Shown here piece by piece: positions 5,424 to 7,571 of a DNA stretch of 7,571 nt; position 1 is the stretch's first letter, and the number at the start of each line of letters is the position of its first letter. The stretch covers positions 1 through 7,571 of the forward strand of contig JALFCJ010000233.1 in assembly GCA_022771185.1 (NCBI GenBank), given 5' to 3'. The notes beneath the pieces were generated by a model, which worked only from the letters and a program-made list of their open reading frames with translations, was not told where the DNA came from and made no database searches. This DNA is from Spirochaetales bacterium. Its GTDB lineage: Bacteria; Spirochaetota; Spirochaetia; Sphaerochaetales; Sphaerochaetaceae. The translations under genes were made by a program, and so were the position numbers.

Positions 5424-6091
5424 TTGATGATCACCTTATAACCAAGTCCATGTACTGTTACTATTTCAAAAGATGTACACTTTTCCAGTTTGCTTCTTAG
5501 CTTCGTCATATAGACGTCTATGGCTCTGGGAGACGACGATGAATCCCAGTCCCAGAGCTTATCTAGGAGGGCGGAACGACTGAATGTTTTCCTCGGGTTG
5601 GAAAGAAGAGTGAAGAGGATTTCAAATTCTCTCTTTGTAAGCTGTATTTCTTCTCCCTGCCAAAAAGCAGAGTATTCATCTTTATTAAGTATAAAGTCAC
5701 CTACAGTAATCTTACTTTTTTCTTCTATACCAGACCGTTTCAATAATGCTCCGATTCTAAGGTTCAGCTCATCTAGATTTACTGGTTTTACCATATAGTC
5801 GTCTATTCCTATTTTGTAACCCTTGGTCTTGGAGTTGATGTCATCCAGTGCAGTCATAAATAAAATAGGAATAGTGGTGTTGAAACTACGAACAGTTTCT
5901 GCAAACTCAAAGCCATTCATAGTGTTCATCATTACATCAGAAATAATAATGTCGTATTTGTTGTTTTCTAAGCTTTCTATTGCTTCTTCTGCATTAAGAA
6001 ACCAAATAGGTTCATGGTTCTTTAATGATAGAAAAGTACATACAGACTTATTCAGATCTTTGTCATCTTCCAATACTAATATCTTCGCCAT
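5420..6091 (-). CDS. OmpR/PhoB-family response regulator
   Basis: A 223-residue DNA-binding regulator. The receiver domain (1-118) has the acidic pair E8/D9/D10, phosphoacceptor D52 in IIISDVMM, T80 and K102 in VKPV. The winged-helix output domain (about 128-223) has LTKREFEILFTLLSN, the recognition-helix segment RAIDVYMTKLRSKL and the terminal hairpin VTVHGLGYKV. The partner kinase follows with an ATGA overlap. The start is fixed by the first strand (AKILVLEDD), yet no GGAGG-like sequence occurs in the 25 bases upstream, unlike every neighbour. A TACAAT hexamer ends six bases before the ATG, so the message may be leaderless. The likely target is the exporter operon downstream. Confidence 0.94.
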   Translation of the reverse strand: MAKILVLEDDKDLNKSVCTFLSLKNHEPIWFLNAEEAIESLENNKYDIIISDVMMNTMNGFEFAETVRSFNTTIPILFMTALDDINSKTKGYKIGIDDYMVKPVNLDELNLRIGALLKRSGIEEKSKITVGDFILNKDEYSAFWQGEEIQLTKREFEILFTLLSNPRKTFSRSALLDKLWDWDSSSSPRAIDVYMTKLRSKLEKCTSFEIVTVHGLGYKVIIK

Positions 6092-6097
6092 ATGACG

Positions 6098-6103
6098 ATT
6101 GTA
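6098..6103 (-). promoter_or_regulatory. Possible -10 element placing initiation at the regulator ATG
   Basis: TACAAT (6103-6098) matches the consensus at five of six positions, and six bases (CGTCAT) separate it from the A of the start codon at 6091, the normal distance from -10 to +1. No good -35 is seen about 17 bases upstream, so an activator or weak expression would be needed. Confidence 0.35.
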
Positions 6104-6143
6104 AGTGATAAGTGTTTCTATTTCTTTTCTGAAGTGTAAGAAA

Positions 6144-6177
6144 AATAGCTCTTAAGACCAAAATCTCAAGAGCTATT
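6144..6177 (-). terminator. Rho-independent terminator after the outer-membrane-type gene
   Basis: Arms AATAGCTCTT (6144-6153) and AAGAGCTATT (6168-6177) pair perfectly over 10 bp. Pairing can extend inward to 14 bp with one G-U, leaving a 6-base loop. On the minus strand the stem runs into TTTTTC. It begins 6 bases beyond the stop codon at 6183 and separates this operon from the two-component genes. Confidence 0.85.
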
Positions 6178-6182
6178 AGTAA

Positions 6183-6680
6183 TCAATAGTAGAATTCTAC
6201 TCCTACTATCGGAGTAACGAAGAATCTGGAGTTTGTTGTAATACTTGGATTATCGAATGGTATAGATACAAAGTTGTTGCCAAGCTTTACTCCGACTCCA
6301 AGTCCAAATCTCTCTGTTACTCTCCATTCTCCTCCGAAACATGAACCTATGCCAAAAGCACAATAATCCATTGTACTTTCTCCACTTAAGCCGACAGAAG
6401 CAATGATAGAAACTCCTGTGCCAGAAAAAGAATAAGAGTATGATGGGCCAACGATTAAGCCTACTTCCCAATCTGAGAAATCTTTTACGTTGAAAACGCT
6501 TTCGACTCCTAGATAGAATCCAAGGGAAGAATCGAAATATCCTGCAGTGTCACTGGAAATACCGATTTTGTTGCCTTTTTCATAAGTGTAAGCGAATGAA
6601 ACCGAAGTGCTTCCCTCATAAGCGGACAGCGCAGTTACCATAACGATGCTGATAAGTAAAATGGCTAGTGCTTTTTTCAT
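6183..6680 (-). CDS. Secreted outer-membrane beta-barrel-type protein
   Basis: A 165-residue exported protein. The signal peptide is MKKALAILLISIVMVTALSA, with likely cleavage after A20. The mature part alternates polar and hydrophobic residues in short strands separated by turns (SVSFAYTYEKG, SLGFYLGVESVF, WEVGLIVGPSYSYSF, FGLGVGVKLGNNF) and ends GVEFYY. A terminal aromatic is the usual signal for outer-membrane barrel assembly, and the size suits an 8-strand barrel. No specific family is recognised; small spirochaete surface proteins look like this. The ATG at 6680 is preferred over upstream starts because AGAGG lies 5 bases before it and the signal peptide begins there. It follows the small membrane protein gene by 14 bases, so the two form an operon ending at the terminator 6144-6177. 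The barrel assignment is a reading of pattern. Confidence 0.75.
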   Translation of the reverse strand: MKKALAILLISIVMVTALSAYEGSTSVSFAYTYEKGNKIGISSDTAGYFDSSLGFYLGVESVFNVKDFSDWEVGLIVGPSYSYSFSGTGVSIIASVGLSGESTMDYCAFGIGSCFGGEWRVTERFGLGVGVKLGNNFVSIPFDNPSITTNSRFFVTPIVGVEFYY

Positions 6681-6694
6681 ATATACCTCTTTGT

Positions 6695-7060
6695 TTAGTT
6701 TGTTCCCAATTTGTCTGCCAGCATTAGAATCTCTTGTGAGTATCTTTTTTTTCTTGTGTCCAAGAACTTTATATACACGGGATAGTTGATGCCGCAGATT
6801 GCAAGCCCCAGAATTCCGACTATTATTCCAACAGTGAATGATGAGTTTATTCCAAAGATTGCTCCTATATCTGTCATGATCAGCGACATGCCGAACCCTA
6901 GAATAAGTGCTCCTACAATTCCACATGTGTATGCTTGGATCAAAGGAGGAAGCTTTATCTTTCTATCAAGAGAAATAAGCTCCTCAAATTCTGTGTTTGT
7001 TTTCTCTGTGTACTCGCTTTTGATTTTATTGACTAAATAACTCTGAACTTCTTTGTCCAT
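6695..7060 (-). CDS. Small two-helix membrane protein, function unknown
   Basis: A 121-residue protein with a charged N-terminal half that looks helical (about 1-37: VNKIKSEYTEK, FEELISLDRKIK). Two membrane segments follow (about 42-63 and 74-98), then a basic C-terminal tail (DTRKKRYSQEILMLADKL). The layout predicts a helical hairpin with both ends in the cytoplasm. Similar small proteins occur in many anaerobes without a demonstrated role, and I assign none. The start at 7060 is firm: AAGGAG lies 6 bases upstream. That ribosome-binding site lies within one arm of a perfect 9-bp dyad (7065-7096), so translation may be controlled. The outer-membrane-type gene follows by 14 bases. Confidence 0.78.
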   Translation of the reverse strand: MDKEVQSYLVNKIKSEYTEKTNTEFEELISLDRKIKLPPLIQAYTCGIVGALILGFGMSLIMTDIGAIFGINSSFTVGIIVGILGLAICGINYPVYIKFLDTRKKRYSQEILMLADKLGTN

Positions 7061-7064
7061 TTTC

Positions 7065-7096
7065 TTCTCCTTATCATGGCTGTAGCTTAAGGAGAA
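7065..7096 (-). promoter_or_regulatory. Dyad sequestering the Shine-Dalgarno of the small membrane protein
   Basis: TTCTCCTTA (7065-7073) and TAAGGAGAA (7088-7096) are perfect 9-base inverted repeats with a 14-base loop. In the minus-strand transcript the 3' arm contains the ribosome-binding site AAGGAG (7072-7067) and the 5' arm is its exact complement, so folding would block initiation at 7060. A TATAAA hexamer (7107-7102) would start transcription near 7095, making the whole leader one hairpin. A DNA operator reading is also possible. Confidence 0.55.
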
Positions 7097-7180
7097 AATG
7101 TTTTATAAATCATTCTGAAATGTTTCTGTTTTATTAAATAATGAAATAATTCCGAAACAATATAGTGATGTAATGAGAGC

Positions 7181-7462
7181 ATGAAAGAGAAGGTCGAAAG
7201 AATGATTAAGAAAGTAGTGCTGGTTCATCCACTTCTTCTTGTATTGTTGGTCGTTCTATCTTCTTCATCGCTGTTCTGTATTTTCTATTACTCGTTAGAA
7301 AAGAGTCTTATCTCTTACTTTTGTTACATGTTCTCTTTTTATACACTCTCTATCTTCGTCATAAGAGTTGTGTCTGTAATAAAGAGAATCGACATAAAAG
7401 AAGAGAAGAAGAGACTTTCTGACAAGAATAAGGAACTGTCACGAATCAATTTGATGGTTTGA
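7181..7462 (+). CDS. N-terminal part of a membrane protein, probably cut by an insertion sequence
   Basis: A 93-residue frame with two hydrophobic segments (about 12-35 and 41-63), then a lysine/glutamate-rich helix (VIKRIDIKEEKKRLSDKNKEL). It resembles the start of larger uncharacterised membrane proteins from anaerobes with the HPLLLVLL and YxxSFYTLSIFVIR pattern, which continue well beyond this length. That comparison is from memory. The frame ends at 7462, overlapping by 17 bases the 3' end of a transposase gene on the other strand, so its final residues are probably encoded by the insertion sequence and the original gene is truncated. Two starts are possible: ATG 7181, with only GAGAG very close to it, and ATG 7202 (residue 8), with AGAAGG 8 bases upstream, which looks better placed. 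The gene is divergent from the one starting at 7060. Confidence 0.5.
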   Translation: MKEKVERMIKKVVLVHPLLLVLLVVLSSSSLFCIFYYSLEKSLISYFCYMFSFYTLSIFVIRVVSVIKRIDIKEEKKRLSDKNKELSRINLMV

Positions 7463-7571
7463 TTATGTAGTTCCACTTCTCGTTGGGACCTGTAAACTCG
7501 ATGTTTATGAGGTCTTTATCTTCCTCGGAGACCTTTCTTCCCTTCTCATAATATCTCCTGTCGACAACGCA
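7446..7571 (-). CDS. C-terminus of an ISAzo13-like transposase (partial)
   Basis: The minus strand is open from the right edge to a TGA at 7446, giving the last 41 residues of a longer protein. It contains GRKVSEEDKDLINIEF and KWNYIIKP. The GxKVS(D/E)E...WNY(T/I)I.P pattern is the C-terminal signature of ISAzo13-family (Rhodopirellula-type) DDE transposases, recognised from memory. The start and catalytic residues lie outside the window. One tip of the element should lie shortly beyond the stop, around 7425-7445, where it meets the interrupted membrane-protein gene. I cannot define the terminal inverted repeat without the other end. Confidence 0.6.
   Translation of the reverse strand, partial: CVVDRRYYEKGRKVSEEDKDLINIEFTGPNEKWNYIIKPSN

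Noticed and set aside
6681..6926. Long N-terminal extension of the outer-membrane-type gene
   Set aside because: This frame overlaps the well-supported small membrane protein gene and has a composition unlike a protein; the signal peptide and ribosome-binding site fix the start at 6680.
1..7571. CRISPR array, toxin-antitoxin pair or secondary-metabolite cluster
   Set aside because: No regularly spaced repeats were seen, no short overlapping toxin/antitoxin genes, no tandem repeats before DUF3800 that would suggest a type III antitoxin RNA, and no biosynthetic genes beside the ABC exporter.

Overview
The window looks like chromosome from a low-GC bacterium with an outer membrane, most likely a spirochaete (Treponema/Sphaerochaeta-like). 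The evidence is a 165-residue exported beta-barrel-type protein ending in aromatic residues, AT-rich codon use and a typical GGAGG ribosome-binding site before most genes. The phylum is an inference; no rRNA or other phylogenetic marker is present.

Layout, left to right. Positions 1-142 look like the right end of an IS21-family element. Next comes a minus-strand tRNA-Ser(GGA), then a small DtxR/MntR-type metal-dependent repressor (minus). An isolated DUF3800 gene (minus) follows, preceded by a leader with several hairpins and a terminator-like T tract just before its ribosome-binding site. A NapH-like membrane polyferredoxin (plus) comes next, then a second serine tRNA, tRNA-Ser(CGA) (minus). 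The two tRNA 3' ends form a 40-base direct repeat around a 2.4 kb segment holding the repressor, the DUF3800 gene and the polyferredoxin.

The right half is mostly one minus-strand block. It encodes a small two-helix membrane protein and an outer-membrane-type protein (7060 to 6183), closed by a strong terminator. Then come an OmpR-type response regulator and a histidine kinase overlapping by ATGA, and an ABC ATPase and ABC-2 permease overlapping by TAATG. The likely logic is that the kinase senses a membrane stress or small molecule, the regulator is phosphorylated, and the exporter is switched on through a TGTAAA direct repeat with a 10-base period in front of the ATPase gene. This is inferred from position and motif.

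At the right edge a plus-strand membrane-protein gene appears cut short by an insertion sequence entering from the right. The last 126 bases encode the C-terminus of what looks like an ISAzo13-family transposase, and the two reading frames overlap tail to tail.

I found no convincing new multi-gene system. The most interesting signals are non-coding: a perfect 9-bp dyad that would bury the Shine-Dalgarno sequence of the small membrane protein, a possible attenuator before the DUF3800 gene, two motifs before the ABC operon, and a response-regulator gene that looks leaderless.
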